Assembly (NCBI RefSeq): GCF_003992125.1
Contig: NZ_RQUY01000005.1
Location: forward strand, 1-64,000
DNA: 64,000 bases
From: Veillonella caviae
GTDB lineage: Bacteria; Bacillota; Negativicutes; Veillonellales; Veillonellaceae
Reading direction: 5' to 3'
The notes beneath the pieces were generated by a model. It made no database searches. It saw only the letters and a program-made list of their open reading frames with translations, and had not been told where the DNA came from. A program made the translations under genes and the position numbers. Positions 9,040-18,310 of the stretch are shown here, piece after piece; within the stretch, counting starts at the first letter, position 1; every line of letters begins with the position of its first letter.

Positions 9040-9873
9040 ATGAAACTAACAAAAATGCATGGATTAGGCAATGATTTTGTCCTCTTCTCTGACCCTCAAG
9101 GGGGAAATAAAGATTTTACAAATTTAGCCATCAAATTGTGTGATCGCCGAACCGGTATTGGCGCCGACGGTATTTGCGTAGTTGTACCCTCTGATGTAGC
9201 AGATGTACGTATGCGCATTATCAACTCTGATGGATCCGAGGCGGAAATGTGTGGTAACGGTATTCGTTGCTTTGCGAAATATGCCTATGAGCATGGTGAG
9301 ATTACAAGTGAAACTTTCACCATTGAAACATTAGCGGGTATTATGAAACCCACATTGACTATAGAGAATGGGAAAGTTACATTGGTTACAGTTGATATGG
9401 GCAAACCATTTTTCAACAGTACTGATATTCCAATGAACATAAACATGGCTAAGGTTATCGATGTAGACCTCGCCGTAGCTGATGAAATGGTAACAGTAAG
9501 CTCCGTATTGCTCGGTGTACCACACACAGAAGTATTCATCGACGATATTACCAAAGCGCCTGTAACGACACAAGGCCCTATTCTAGAGAAACACGATGCA
9601 TTCCCATCTAACACGAATGTGAACTACATCGAGGTTGTCAATGACCATCACATCAAAGTGCGTACTTGGGAACGCGGTGCAGGTGCTACATTAGCGTGCG
9701 GCACTGGTTCATGTGCATCTGCAGTAATAGCCCATGAAAAAGGACTAACCGGCCGCGAAGTAGACGTAGAACTCTATCTCGGTACATTGCATATTAGTTA
9801 TTTGGAGGATGGTACGGTGCTCATGACGGGCCCTGCCGAGGAAGTATTCGAAACCGAACTTCCTATTGAATAA
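9040..9873 (+). CDS. dapF: Diaminopimelate epimerase
   Basis: A 277-residue cytoplasmic enzyme converting LL- to meso-diaminopimelate for lysine and peptidoglycan. Both catalytic cysteines are visible, in EMCGNGIRC and ACGTGSC. The start MKLTKMHGLGNDFV is the family N-terminus, with GGAG nine bases upstream of the ATG at 9040; the frame continues upstream to 8971 without homology. The stop lies one base before the next ATG, so dapF and the antiporter gene are probably co-transcribed. Confidence 0.97.
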   Translation: MKLTKMHGLGNDFVLFSDPQGGNKDFTNLAIKLCDRRTGIGADGICVVVPSDVADVRMRIINSDGSEAEMCGNGIRCFAKYAYEHGEITSETFTIETLAGIMKPTLTIENGKVTLVTVDMGKPFFNSTDIPMNINMAKVIDVDLAVADEMVTVSSVLLGVPHTEVFIDDITKAPVTTQGPILEKHDAFPSNTNVNYIEVVNDHHIKVRTWERGAGATLACGTGSCASAVIAHEKGLTGREVDVELYLGTLHISYLEDGTVLMTGPAEEVFETELPIE

Positions 9874-9874
9874 T

Positions 9875-11263
9875 ATGAAATGGATTCAACGACTATTACA
9901 GACTTGGCTGTTGTATCGCCAAGGTCGCTCTGCACTACCTAGTAACCTAGGTTTACTCATTGCCTTATGTGTATCTATTTGTATTATCATGCTAGCTATC
10001 AGCTCTGGTATTTCCATCGGATTTGCACTCATGATAGTATGGTGCGTATTCGCCTATGCCCTCTATCGGCAAGGATATGCTGTAAACGATTTGTTGCGCA
10101 TGTCTTGGCAAAACGCAAAAACATCGGTAGTGATAATGCAAATTTTCCTACTTATTGGTTGGCTCACTGCTATGTGGCAAGCATCGGGGACAATTCCCAT
10201 GATTATTTCCATTGGCATTGAACTGTTAAACCCTAATTATTTTATTATCAGTTCTTTCCTACTCACGTCTATAGTGAGTATGCTACTTGGCACTTCGTTA
10301 GGAACGGTAGGCACCATTGGTGTTGTCCTGATTACGATTGCAAAGGCTGGAGGCATTCCCCTTGACATGGTGGCAGGTGCCATCATCGCTGGCGCCTATG
10401 TAGGAGATCGTAATTCACCGCTTTCATCATCTGCATCATTAGTGGCCAATCTAACACATACAACGGTGCAAACCAATATACCTCGTATGTTCAAAGATAG
10501 TATTCCAGCACTCCTAATCAGTTCTGTGCTATATATCTTACTATCCCTATCTCATCCTTTAAATTATGAAAGCAACTATTTGCCAGATACAATCCACTTG
10601 TTGTTCAATATACATTGGACTTTGTGGATTCCACTACTCATCGTTATAAGTCTATTGCCAACGAGATTATCCATCCGCTGGCCTATCTCTCTTAGCGCCA
10701 TGTCGGCAGCCATTTTAGCAATGATTCACCAAGGATACACAGCATTTGAAGTATTGCAGTTCTCTCTACTCGGATTTGAATTACCTCATTTCAATCCTCT
10801 AGCGGACATCATACACGGCGGCGGTTTAAAAACTATGCTAGTACCAACTATTTCTATCTTTATGGCTTGTTCTATATCAGGCATGCTAGAAGGAGTCGGT
10901 TTTTGGAATGACATTCGGCAGTTGCTTTCACAAGTGAAAGGACGCGCTCAATTATACGCAGCAAACCTTAGTATTGCTTTCATCACAGGCGCCATCGGTT
11001 GTAGCCAAGCCATCGCAGTCATTATGACCCATTCCATTATGCGCACTACTTACGCCAAGGAAGGCGTACATGACGAAGATGTAATGTTAGATTTTGAAAA
11101 TAGTGGCATCCTTATCTCAGCCTTACAGCCGTGGAATATTGCAGCTCTCGTTCCAGTAGTGATGATGGATGTATCACCTGCTGGATACATTCCATATGCC
11201 TTCTTCTTGTACTTAGCACCACTCATCTACTGGTATCGGTTGCGCAGAAAGGAACAATCATGA
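9875..11263 (+). CDS. nhaC: NhaC-family Na+/H+ antiporter
   Basis: A 462-residue multi-spanning inner-membrane protein. The hallmark block GTSLGTVGTIG followed by AGAYVGDRNSPLSS is that of the NhaC family. Members exchange Na+ for H+; some (MleN type) exchange malate or lactate instead, so the substrate is open. The ATG at 9875 follows the dapF stop by one base without a clear ribosome site; a TTG at 9866 inside dapF is an alternative. Its stop overlaps the fruK start (ATGA), implying translational coupling to fructose metabolism, an unusual partnership. Confidence 0.85.
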   Translation: MKWIQRLLQTWLLYRQGRSALPSNLGLLIALCVSICIIMLAISSGISIGFALMIVWCVFAYALYRQGYAVNDLLRMSWQNAKTSVVIMQIFLLIGWLTAMWQASGTIPMIISIGIELLNPNYFIISSFLLTSIVSMLLGTSLGTVGTIGVVLITIAKAGGIPLDMVAGAIIAGAYVGDRNSPLSSSASLVANLTHTTVQTNIPRMFKDSIPALLISSVLYILLSLSHPLNYESNYLPDTIHLLFNIHWTLWIPLLIVISLLPTRLSIRWPISLSAMSAAILAMIHQGYTAFEVLQFSLLGFELPHFNPLADIIHGGGLKTMLVPTISIFMACSISGMLEGVGFWNDIRQLLSQVKGRAQLYAANLSIAFITGAIGCSQAIAVIMTHSIMRTTYAKEGVHDEDVMLDFENSGILISALQPWNIAALVPVVMMDVSPAGYIPYAFFLYLAPLIYWYRLRRKEQS

Positions 11264-12171
11264 TTTACACCATTACCTTTAATCCTGCATTGGATTACAT
11301 CGTCCGTTTGGACCACCTCAAAACAGGTACAATAAACCGCACTGAGCAAGAATATATTCTCGGTGGTGGTAAAGGAATCAATGTATCCATCGTGCTCAAG
11401 AATTTAGGTATGGATACGACAGCGCTCGGATTCATTGCTGGTTTTACAGGCCAAGAAATCGTGCGTCAGCTCAACAGCTTCGGGGTCCGCGAAAATTTCA
11501 TTCGTCTCCGTGAAGGTCTGACCCGCATCAATGTGAAAGTAAAAGCCTCCGACGAAGAAACGGAAATCAATGGTCGTGGTCCTATCGTATCCAATTTCGA
11601 ATTACAAGAGTTATATACTCAACTTAATTCGCTCACAGCAGATGACACATTAATTCTCGCTGGTAGTATTCCATCCAGTCTACCTAGCAATATGTACGAA
11701 ATCATTATGGAACGATTAGCCAACAAAGGGATTCGCATCGTCGTAGATGCTACCAAAGACTTGCTAACCCGTGTGTTGCCATATAAGCCATTTTTGATTA
11801 AGCCCAATAATCACGAACTCAGCGAAATCTTTGGTATCCCATTAAACACAACCGAAGATTTAATCAATGCAGCCCACACATTACAATCCCGAGGAGCTCA
11901 ACACGTGCTCATCTCCATGGCTGGAGACGGTGCTATTTTAGTAGCGGCTAACGGCACAGTCTACACTAGTCCTGCACCATCAGGAACATTAATAAATTCG
12001 GTAGGTGCCGGCGATTCTATGGTGGCTGGATTTATGACAGGCTATACAAAAACAGGGGATTTACAAGAATCCCTTTACTGGGGTATCGCCGCAGGATCTG
12101 CGTCAGCATATTCTGAAAACTTAGCTACATTACCTGAAGTTGAGAAACTGTTGAAGGGTATAAAAGGATAA
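11260..12171 (+). CDS. fruK: 1-phosphofructokinase
   Basis: A 303-residue PfkB-family kinase that phosphorylates fructose-1-phosphate to fructose-1,6-bisphosphate. The start MIYTITFNPALDYIV, the GGGKGINVS substrate loop and the C-terminal GAGDSMVAGF anion-hole motif with catalytic Asp identify it. The ATG at 11260 overlaps the nhaC stop and is preceded by AAAGGA; a longer upstream reading is a frame artefact within nhaC. It is followed after 120 bp by fruA. No DeoR-type FruR regulator is present in the cluster. Confidence 0.94.
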   Translation: MIYTITFNPALDYIVRLDHLKTGTINRTEQEYILGGGKGINVSIVLKNLGMDTTALGFIAGFTGQEIVRQLNSFGVRENFIRLREGLTRINVKVKASDEETEINGRGPIVSNFELQELYTQLNSLTADDTLILAGSIPSSLPSNMYEIIMERLANKGIRIVVDATKDLLTRVLPYKPFLIKPNNHELSEIFGIPLNTTEDLINAAHTLQSRGAQHVLISMAGDGAILVAANGTVYTSPAPSGTLINSVGAGDSMVAGFMTGYTKTGDLQESLYWGIAAGSASAYSENLATLPEVEKLLKGIKG

Positions 12172-12291
12172 TAGTTTTATTCACATCAATAATTCTACGA
12201 ACAGGATTTGTAAAATCTACTATGGTAGTTCAAAAGTATCGATGTGCAAAGGATATTTATATATTATATATGTGCAGTAAGGAGTACACAT

Positions 12292-14265
12292 ATGCAAATT
12301 ACAGATTTATTAAAACGGGACTCTATTTTGCTCAATGCAGCACCAGCAAACAAAGCAGATGCAATCAATACATTGGGTGATTTGATGGACAAAAGCGGTA
12401 ATCTCTCTAACAAGGACGAGTATTTAAAAGCCGTATTCGCTCGCGAAGAATCCGGTTCTACAGGCCTTGGCGAAGGCATTGCAACACCACATGCTAAATC
12501 CAGTGGCGTTCGCGAAGCAGGTCTAACGGCTATGGTTGTGCCTAATGGTGTTGATTTCGATGCCCTCGACGGCCAACCATCTCGCCTATTCTTCATGATT
12601 GCCGCCCCTGAAGGTGCCGCTGACACACATGTTGAGGTGCTTAGCCAATTAGCAACGATGATTATCGACCCAGATTTCAAAGAAGCACTCATTTCTGCAC
12701 CAACCGCGGAGAGATTCCTAGCTTTAATCGATGCAAAAGAAAATGGTAAATTCGACCCAGCCGTGGATGGCTTTATTAAATCCGATGTCGATGCTAATAA
12801 GAACACAACAGATATAGTAACAAATGAAAAAACAGATGTTGCTGCACCTACTACAAATACAGGCACTATAACCGTAGACCATCCATACTACGATGTACTA
12901 GCTGTTACAGGTTGTCCTACAGGTATTGCTCACACCTATATGGCTGCAGAGTCGTTAGAACGAAAAGCTAAAGAATTAGGTATTTCCCTCAAAGTAGAAA
13001 AAAATGGTGCTTCTGGTGTCAAAGATGCTTTAACAGCTGATGAAATCGCTTATGCTAAATGCATTATCGTTGCCTCTGACCGTCAAGTAGAAATGGCCCG
13101 CTTCAACGGTAAACCGATGATTCAAACAAAAGTGGCCAACGGTATCAACAAAGCAGAAGAATTATTAACACAAGCTATGTCTGGTACGGCACCAATCTAT
13201 ACAGCCAGTGCAACAGAGCAACAAGCAGCTATGGCAGATGCAACAGATAGCTTTGGTCGTCAAATATACAAACATTTGATGAATGGCGTATCCCACATGC
13301 TACCATTCGTTATTGGTGGCGGTATCCTCATTGCCTTGGCATTCTTATTCGATACATTTGATCCTACTAATCCATCTGGATTTGGTTCTGGTACACCACT
13401 AGCGGCATTTTTGATGAAAATCGGCGGTGCATCCTTCGGATTTATGCTCCCAGTCTTAGCTGGTTATATTGCTATGAGTATTGCGGACCGCCCTGGTCTT
13501 GCTGCAGGTTTCGTAGGCGGTGTATTGGCTAACCAAGGAGGATCTGGTTTCCTTGGGGCTTTGATTGCCGGTTTTGCTGCAGGTTATTTAGTATTATTAG
13601 TAAAAAAACTTGTATCTGGATTCCCTGAAGCTTTAGAAGGTACAAAACCAGTTCTTTTCTATCCAGTACTAGGCGTATTATTTATTGGTGTAGCTATTAC
13701 TTTCATCATCAATCCTCCTGTGTCGGCCCTCAACGAATGGCTTATGAATTCATTACAAACAATGGGCACTACAAGTCGCGTATTATTAGGTCTTATCTTT
13801 GGTGCCATGATGTCCGTTGATATGGGTGGTCCTGTAAATAAAGCAGCATACGTTATCGGTACAGGCGCATTAGCAACAGGGGAATATGGTATTATGGCAG
13901 CTGTTATGGCAGGCGGTATGGTGCCACCATTGGCGATTGCCCTTTGTACAACATTCTTCCCTAACCGTTTTACCGAAGCTGAAAGAAAATCAGGTATCAC
14001 CAACTACATCATGGGATTATCCTTCATTACCGAAGGGGCTATTCCATTTGCTGCAGCTGACCCAATCCGCGTGCTCCCAGCATGTATTATTGGTGCCGGT
14101 ACAGCAGGCGCATTATCCATGTTCTTTGAATGTACATTGCGCGCTCCACACGGTGGTATTTTCGTAGTGCCAACTATCGGCAACCCACTCCTCTACCTCG
14201 CGTCTATCGCAATTGGTGCTGTAGTGACATGCTTGATTTTAGCTATGGCAAAGAAAAAAATCTAA
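12292..14265 (+). CDS. fruA: Fructose-specific PTS enzyme IIABC
   Basis: A 657-residue inner-membrane transporter that imports fructose and delivers it as fructose-1-phosphate. Domains in order are: IIA (residues 1-150) with phospho-His67 in GIATPHAKS; IIB (about 195-295) with phospho-Cys in AVTGCPTGIAHTYMAAE; and IIC (about 325-655), a polytopic domain. The IIA-IIB-IIC order in one chain matches the Firmicute FruA type. The ATG at 12292 has AAGGAG eight bases upstream. With ptsH, ptsI and fruK it forms a full fructose pathway in one locus. Confidence 0.95.
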   Translation: MQITDLLKRDSILLNAAPANKADAINTLGDLMDKSGNLSNKDEYLKAVFAREESGSTGLGEGIATPHAKSSGVREAGLTAMVVPNGVDFDALDGQPSRLFFMIAAPEGAADTHVEVLSQLATMIIDPDFKEALISAPTAERFLALIDAKENGKFDPAVDGFIKSDVDANKNTTDIVTNEKTDVAAPTTNTGTITVDHPYYDVLAVTGCPTGIAHTYMAAESLERKAKELGISLKVEKNGASGVKDALTADEIAYAKCIIVASDRQVEMARFNGKPMIQTKVANGINKAEELLTQAMSGTAPIYTASATEQQAAMADATDSFGRQIYKHLMNGVSHMLPFVIGGGILIALAFLFDTFDPTNPSGFGSGTPLAAFLMKIGGASFGFMLPVLAGYIAMSIADRPGLAAGFVGGVLANQGGSGFLGALIAGFAAGYLVLLVKKLVSGFPEALEGTKPVLFYPVLGVLFIGVAITFIINPPVSALNEWLMNSLQTMGTTSRVLLGLIFGAMMSVDMGGPVNKAAYVIGTGALATGEYGIMAAVMAGGMVPPLAIALCTTFFPNRFTEAERKSGITNYIMGLSFITEGAIPFAAADPIRVLPACIIGAGTAGALSMFFECTLRAPHGGIFVVPTIGNPLLYLASIAIGAVVTCLILAMAKKKI

Positions 14266-14293
14266 AATAATTGAATAACTGCAAGTAACTATA

Positions 14294-14346
14294 AAAGCCC
14301 TCGTACAACTGATATACAGGAGTACTGAGGGCTTTACATATTATAT
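14294..14346 (+). terminator. Terminator after fruA
   Basis: AAAGCCCTC (14294-14302) pairs with GAGGGCTTT (14337-14345), with an inner GTAC/GTAC pairing. The T tract is short. It lies between convergent fruA and clpL and may work both ways. Confidence 0.6.
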
Positions 14347-14389
14347 ATTCATCTCAATATAATATAGTTTTTAATTTATAAGAAATATG

Positions 14390-16501
14390 TTATTTATTAT
14401 TAATAACAATATGTCCATCTTGAACATCTGCTACTAAGTGTTTAGCATCGATATGATCGAGGTAAAAATCTGTTACATTATCACGAATTTCGGTTTCGAT
14501 AACGCGGCGTAATGGACGTGCTCCCATTGCCTTATCATAGCCTTGTTCCATCAAGAATTCTTTAGCTGCATCAGTTACATCAAGGGTAATATCTTTTTTA
14601 GCTAATGTAGCGTTTACTTGATTAATCATAAGGTCTACAATTTCTTTGAGATCTTGTTTACTCAAATGATTAAACTCAATAACACCATTAAAGCGGTTCA
14701 AAAATTCTGGACGGAAGTATGGTGCAATACGGTCCATGATAGGTGTATCAATTCCGCTTTCACTATCACTACCATAGCCGAAACCTGCATTAGAGGTAGC
14801 GATAATGACAGTATTTTTAAAGTTAACCGTATTCCCTTGTCCATCAGTTAAGTGACCATCATCGAGCACTTGGAGGAGTAACGTAATAACTTGAGGATCC
14901 GCCTTTTCAATTTCATCGAACAATACGATAGAGTACGGATTACGCCGAACGCGTTCAGTTAATGTGTTCGAGTTATCATCGTAACCAACATAACCAGCAG
15001 TAGCGCCAATCAATTTAGATACTGCAGTGCGATCACTATATTCAGACATATCAAGGCGAATAATCGCATCTTTATTGCCAAACATGTCGTATGCCAACTG
15101 TTTTGCTAATTCTGTTTTACCTACACCAGTAGGACCTACAAAAAGGAAGCTACCAATAGGACGATTACCCTCATCAAAACCAGCACGATTACGACGAATA
15201 GCACGAGATACGGCTTCTACTGCTTTAGCTTGTCCAATAACATGTGCTTCTAGACGCGCTTTCATTCCTTTCAAGCGCTCAATATCAGATGCACCCATTT
15301 GGGAAACAGGAATCCCTGTCATTCTTTCAACGGCTTCGGCTACATCATTTACTGTGGCTACTACTTTTTGGTTTTCAGTATGATTATCGATTTCTTTCTG
15401 CAATTTTTGAATACGCATTTTTTCGTTAATAGCCGATTCATAGTCTTCTTTACGAGCATACTCTTCTTGTTTTTCTTTTGCTTGCGCCATTTCTGCTTCC
15501 AATGTTTTAATATCGGTTACAGGATATTGAGATGCAAGGTGTGCTGCAGTAACATCGATTAAATCTATGGCTTTATCTGGTAAACTGCGTTGAGGAATAT
15601 ATTGTACAGAATAATCAACAGCAGCTTTCAACACGCTGTCTGGCAATTCAATATTATGATGCGCTTCATATAATGGGCGAATACCTTGTAAAATTTTGAA
15701 AGTATCCTCTGCAGATGGTGCATTGACCTTTACTTCATTAAAACGTCTTGCAAGAGCTGCATTTTTCATGATTGTATTACGGTATTCATCCTGTGTGGTA
15801 GCACCGATAACAGTTAATTCACCACGGGAAAGTGCTGGTTTTAATATATCTGCCAATCCTTTGGAGCCTCGACCATCACCAGTAGAACCAGCGCCTAAAA
15901 TTTGATGGATTTCATCGAAGAATAAGATAATATTCCCAGCTGATTTGACTTCTTTAATCAAATTTTGAATATTTTCTTCAAAAGACCCACGATATTGAGT
16001 ACCAGCTTCTAGACCAGAAATATCGATGGAGATAATTTCTTTATTCTTAATAGCTGCTGGTACATCACCGTTTACAATCGCTTGTGCTAATCCTTCTACA
16101 ACAGCTGTTTTACCAACACCAGCATCACCTACAAGTACTGGATTGTTTTTAGTGCGTCTAGCCAAAATTTCTGCAGTTTCTTGAATTTCTTTATTTCTAC
16201 CGATAACAGGATCTAACTTACCATTGCGAGCTTGTTCTGTCAAATTAGTACCTAATCTTGCCAAAATACCATCTTCTTTCATTTTACCTTGTGTGGCTGC
16301 TTGAGCCGCTTGTACTTCTTCCTGTGTAGGCAAATGACCAGTTTGACGATAATAAGCAAATTCTTCTGGCGTTACTTCACGACCATTGATTTTATACCGA
16401 CGATTTTCTGTAGAAAACCCTCCCATATTGCTCATCAATTGATTGAACAAATCATTCATACTATTAAATTCATTACCGAAATGATTAAAATTGTTATTCA
16501 T
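14390..16501 (-). CDS. clpL: ClpL-type AAA+ disaggregase/chaperone
   Basis: A 703-residue Hsp100 ATPase. It lacks the N-terminal repeat domain of ClpB/ClpC and begins instead with a flexible Asn/Gly/Phe-rich segment (residues 1-35), then [20 protein letters not shown], as in lactic-acid-bacterial ClpL. Two AAA+ modules follow: Walker A GDAGVGKT with Walker B LFFDEIH, and GPTGVGKT with VLFDEIEKA, separated by a short coiled-coil middle domain. ClpL normally works as a heat and stress chaperone rather than with ClpP. The ATG at 16501 has AGAGAGGTG upstream; a GTG at 16510 is rejected. Repeated GTCAA motifs over the promoter suggest stress-repressor control. Confidence 0.9.
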   Translation of the reverse strand: MNNNFNHFGNEFNSMNDLFNQLMSNMGGFSTENRRYKINGREVTPEEFAYYRQTGHLPTQEEVQAAQAATQGKMKEDGILARLGTNLTEQARNGKLDPVIGRNKEIQETAEILARRTKNNPVLVGDAGVGKTAVVEGLAQAIVNGDVPAAIKNKEIISIDISGLEAGTQYRGSFEENIQNLIKEVKSAGNIILFFDEIHQILGAGSTGDGRGSKGLADILKPALSRGELTVIGATTQDEYRNTIMKNAALARRFNEVKVNAPSAEDTFKILQGIRPLYEAHHNIELPDSVLKAAVDYSVQYIPQRSLPDKAIDLIDVTAAHLASQYPVTDIKTLEAEMAQAKEKQEEYARKEDYESAINEKMRIQKLQKEIDNHTENQKVVATVNDVAEAVERMTGIPVSQMGASDIERLKGMKARLEAHVIGQAKAVEAVSRAIRRNRAGFDEGNRPIGSFLFVGPTGVGKTELAKQLAYDMFGNKDAIIRLDMSEYSDRTAVSKLIGATAGYVGYDDNSNTLTERVRRNPYSIVLFDEIEKADPQVITLLLQVLDDGHLTDGQGNTVNFKNTVIIATSNAGFGYGSDSESGIDTPIMDRIAPYFRPEFLNRFNGVIEFNHLSKQDLKEIVDLMINQVNATLAKKDITLDVTDAAKEFLMEQGYDKAMGARPLRRVIETEIRDNVTDFYLDHIDAKHLVADVQDGHIVINNK

Positions 16502-16522
16502 ATATAACACCTCTCTTTACTA

Positions 16523-16641
16523 GTCAAACTACTTTATTCTCTATTTGACTTTTTGTCCTTTCTTTTATGTGATTATATTACATCTAAAAAGTCAAAAAGT
16601 CAATTATATTTTTATTTTTTCCTGACCTTTTTCGACTTTTT
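16523..16641 (-). promoter_or_regulatory. clpL promoter with repeated GTCAA(A) motifs (CtsR-like)
   Basis: Direct repeats GTCAAAAAGTCAA (16591-16603, period 8) coincide with a -35 TTGACT that is 17 bp from a TAATAT. Further copies are TTTGACTTTTTGTCC (16544-16558), GTCAAAC (16523-16529) and TGACCTTTTTCGAC (16623-16636, minus-strand period 10). CtsR operators are heptad GTCAAA repeats with period 10, so the upstream copy fits best; the others are variant-spaced. Confidence 0.45.
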
Positions 16642-16654
16642 TTGTGTGAATCGC

Positions 16655-16685
16655 AAAAAGGCCGACAGCATAAGCTGTCGACCTT
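16655..16685 (-). terminator. Terminator after cysK
   Basis: A 12-bp stem with one mismatch (16658-16669 with 16674-16685, loop ATAA) is followed on the minus strand by TTTTT. It lies about 90 bp after the cysK stop and upstream of the clpL promoter. Confidence 0.85.
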
Positions 16686-16776
16686 CTTATAGAAGATATT
16701 ATTTTATATACCTTATCACAGAAATATCTCAATCCAAAATATGAAATTACTATATTTTATTAAAGATATTAATCTA

Positions 16777-17712
16777 TTATGCTTCTGGGAACAATGGTGT
16801 AGACAAGTATCGTTCCCCAGTATCTGGAAGAATTACTACAATATTTTTACCTTTATTTTCAGGTTGTTTTGCTAATTGAGATGCAGCCCACAATGCAGCA
16901 CCGGCAGAAATGCCTACCAATACACCTTCATCGCGACCGAATTGTTGAGCAGTTTTAAATGCATCTTCATTAGTTACTTGAATAACTTCATCGTATACAG
17001 ATGTATCCAAAGTGTCTGGAATGAACCCAGCCCCTAAGCCTTGAATTTTATGAGGACCTGGTTTACCATTGGACAATACTGGAGAGTCAGCTGGTTCTAC
17101 AGCTACGACTTTTATAGCAGGATTCTGTTCTTTCAAATACGTACCTGCACCAGTCAATGTACCACCTGTACCAACACCAGCTACATAGATATCCACGGCA
17201 CCATCTGTATCTTGCCAAATTTCCGGACCAGTAGTTTTATAGTGAATTGCAGGATTTGCTTTATTTACGAATTGACCTGCTTCAATAGCACCTGCTGTAG
17301 CAGTTACGATTTCTTTTGCTTTTGCAATAGCACCTTTCATACCAAGCGCACCATCAGTCAATACGAGTTGAGCACCGTAACCAAGCATCAATTTACGGCG
17401 TTCAATAGACATTGTTTCAGGCATTACGATGACAACTTTATACCCAAGTGCAGCACCTACGGCGGATAAACCGATACCAGTGTTACCAGATGTAGCTTCT
17501 ACAATTGTGCCACCTGGTTGTAATTCGCCAGATTCAACAGCAGCTTGAATGATAGCAGCAGCAATACGGTCTTTTACAGACCCACCTGGATTAAAATACT
17601 CCAATTTAGCGAGAATGTTAGCACCAGCGCCTTGGCTTTCACCAAAACGAGTAGCCGCAAGCAATGGAGTTTTGCCAATTAATTCAACGAAGGATTTTGC
17701 AATTTTAGACAT
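16777..17712 (-). CDS. cysK: Cysteine synthase (O-acetylserine sulfhydrylase)
   Basis: A 311-residue PLP enzyme making cysteine from O-acetylserine and sulfide. The PLP lysine is Lys47 in GGSVKDR, the substrate loop EATSGNTGIG and the phosphate-binding GTGGTLTG are present, and length is standard. The ATG at 17712 follows AGGAG by eight bases; the GTG at 17721 is too close to it. It lies directly downstream of a CymR-like regulator gene. In Bacillus and Staphylococcus, CysK is the partner that enables CymR to bind DNA, so the pairing suggests a self-contained cysteine sensor. Confidence 0.96.
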   Translation of the reverse strand: MSKIAKSFVELIGKTPLLAATRFGESQGAGANILAKLEYFNPGGSVKDRIAAAIIQAAVESGELQPGGTIVEATSGNTGIGLSAVGAALGYKVVIVMPETMSIERRKLMLGYGAQLVLTDGALGMKGAIAKAKEIVTATAGAIEAGQFVNKANPAIHYKTTGPEIWQDTDGAVDIYVAGVGTGGTLTGAGTYLKEQNPAIKVVAVEPADSPVLSNGKPGPHKIQGLGAGFIPDTLDTSVYDEVIQVTNEDAFKTAQQFGRDEGVLVGISAGAALWAASQLAKQPENKGKNIVVILPDTGERYLSTPLFPEA

Positions 17713-17737
17713 AGTATTCACTCCTTATTGTAAATTC

Positions 17738-17751
17738 GGTCAAGATTGACC
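17738..17751 (-). promoter_or_regulatory. Dyad between cysK -10 region and start
   Basis: GGTCAAGATTGACC is a perfect inverted repeat with a two-base centre. It sits between a minus-strand TATAAT-like element (about 17756-17765) and the cysK ribosome site, a classic repressor position. The adjacent CymR-like protein is the obvious candidate, but no binding consensus was matched. Confidence 0.45.
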
Positions 17752-17830
17752 TACATTATATAATCTATATGTTGATATTGGATAATTATTGATTATGGAA
17801 GTACCTCTTCAATGCATTGGCATAATCGTA

Positions 17831-18280
17831 TTAAATAGAACCATCCCAATTGTCATATTTAGCATCCAGTTTCGCATATGTTCCATCTATAACATCTTGT
17901 AGGCTGACATTTTCTAAATAATCGTGGATGTAATTTTGTAATCCTGCCCAAAAACCAACGGTGCGTTCATTGATTACATCATCTGTAGAAACACCTTCAT
18001 CCAATGTGGAAATAATAGCCATCGATTCCTCTGTGGCAAGTAATATTTCTATAATCGAATAATCTTTAGGATCTTTAGATAAACGATAACCGCCATATTT
18101 ACCGCGAATACTGTCCACCAATTTAGCTGCCCCCAAACGAGCTACGATACCTTCTAAATATTTTTCAGAAATATTTTGTCGTTCTGCCACCGATCGAAGG
18201 GATACGGGCTTATCCTTACCTTGTTCCGCCAAATCGATTAGAACCATCAATGCATATCGCCCTTTTGTGGAAATTCTCAT
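17831..18280 (-). CDS. cymR: Rrf2-family transcriptional regulator, CymR-like
   Basis: A 149-residue winged-helix regulator starting MRISTKGRYALMVLIDLA, the Rrf2 signature. It contains no cysteine at all, so it cannot hold the Fe-S cluster of IscR or NsrR; this and the neighbouring cysK favour CymR, the master repressor of cysteine metabolism in Firmicutes. The ATG at 18280 is six bases from GGGGG, while the ATG at 18286 overlaps that site. It lies 118 bp upstream of cysK on the same strand. Confidence 0.82.
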   Translation of the reverse strand: MRISTKGRYALMVLIDLAEQGKDKPVSLRSVAERQNISEKYLEGIVARLGAAKLVDSIRGKYGGYRLSKDPKDYSIIEILLATEESMAIISTLDEGVSTDDVINERTVGFWAGLQNYIHDYLENVSLQDVIDGTYAKLDAKYDNWDGSI

Positions 18281-18310
18281 GAACATCCCCCTTTTTATAA
18301 CCTTGTACAT

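Noticed and set aside
11131-11259. N-terminal extension of FruK into nhaC
   Set aside because: It is nhaC coding sequence read in another frame; FruK begins at 11260 with its own AAAGGA.
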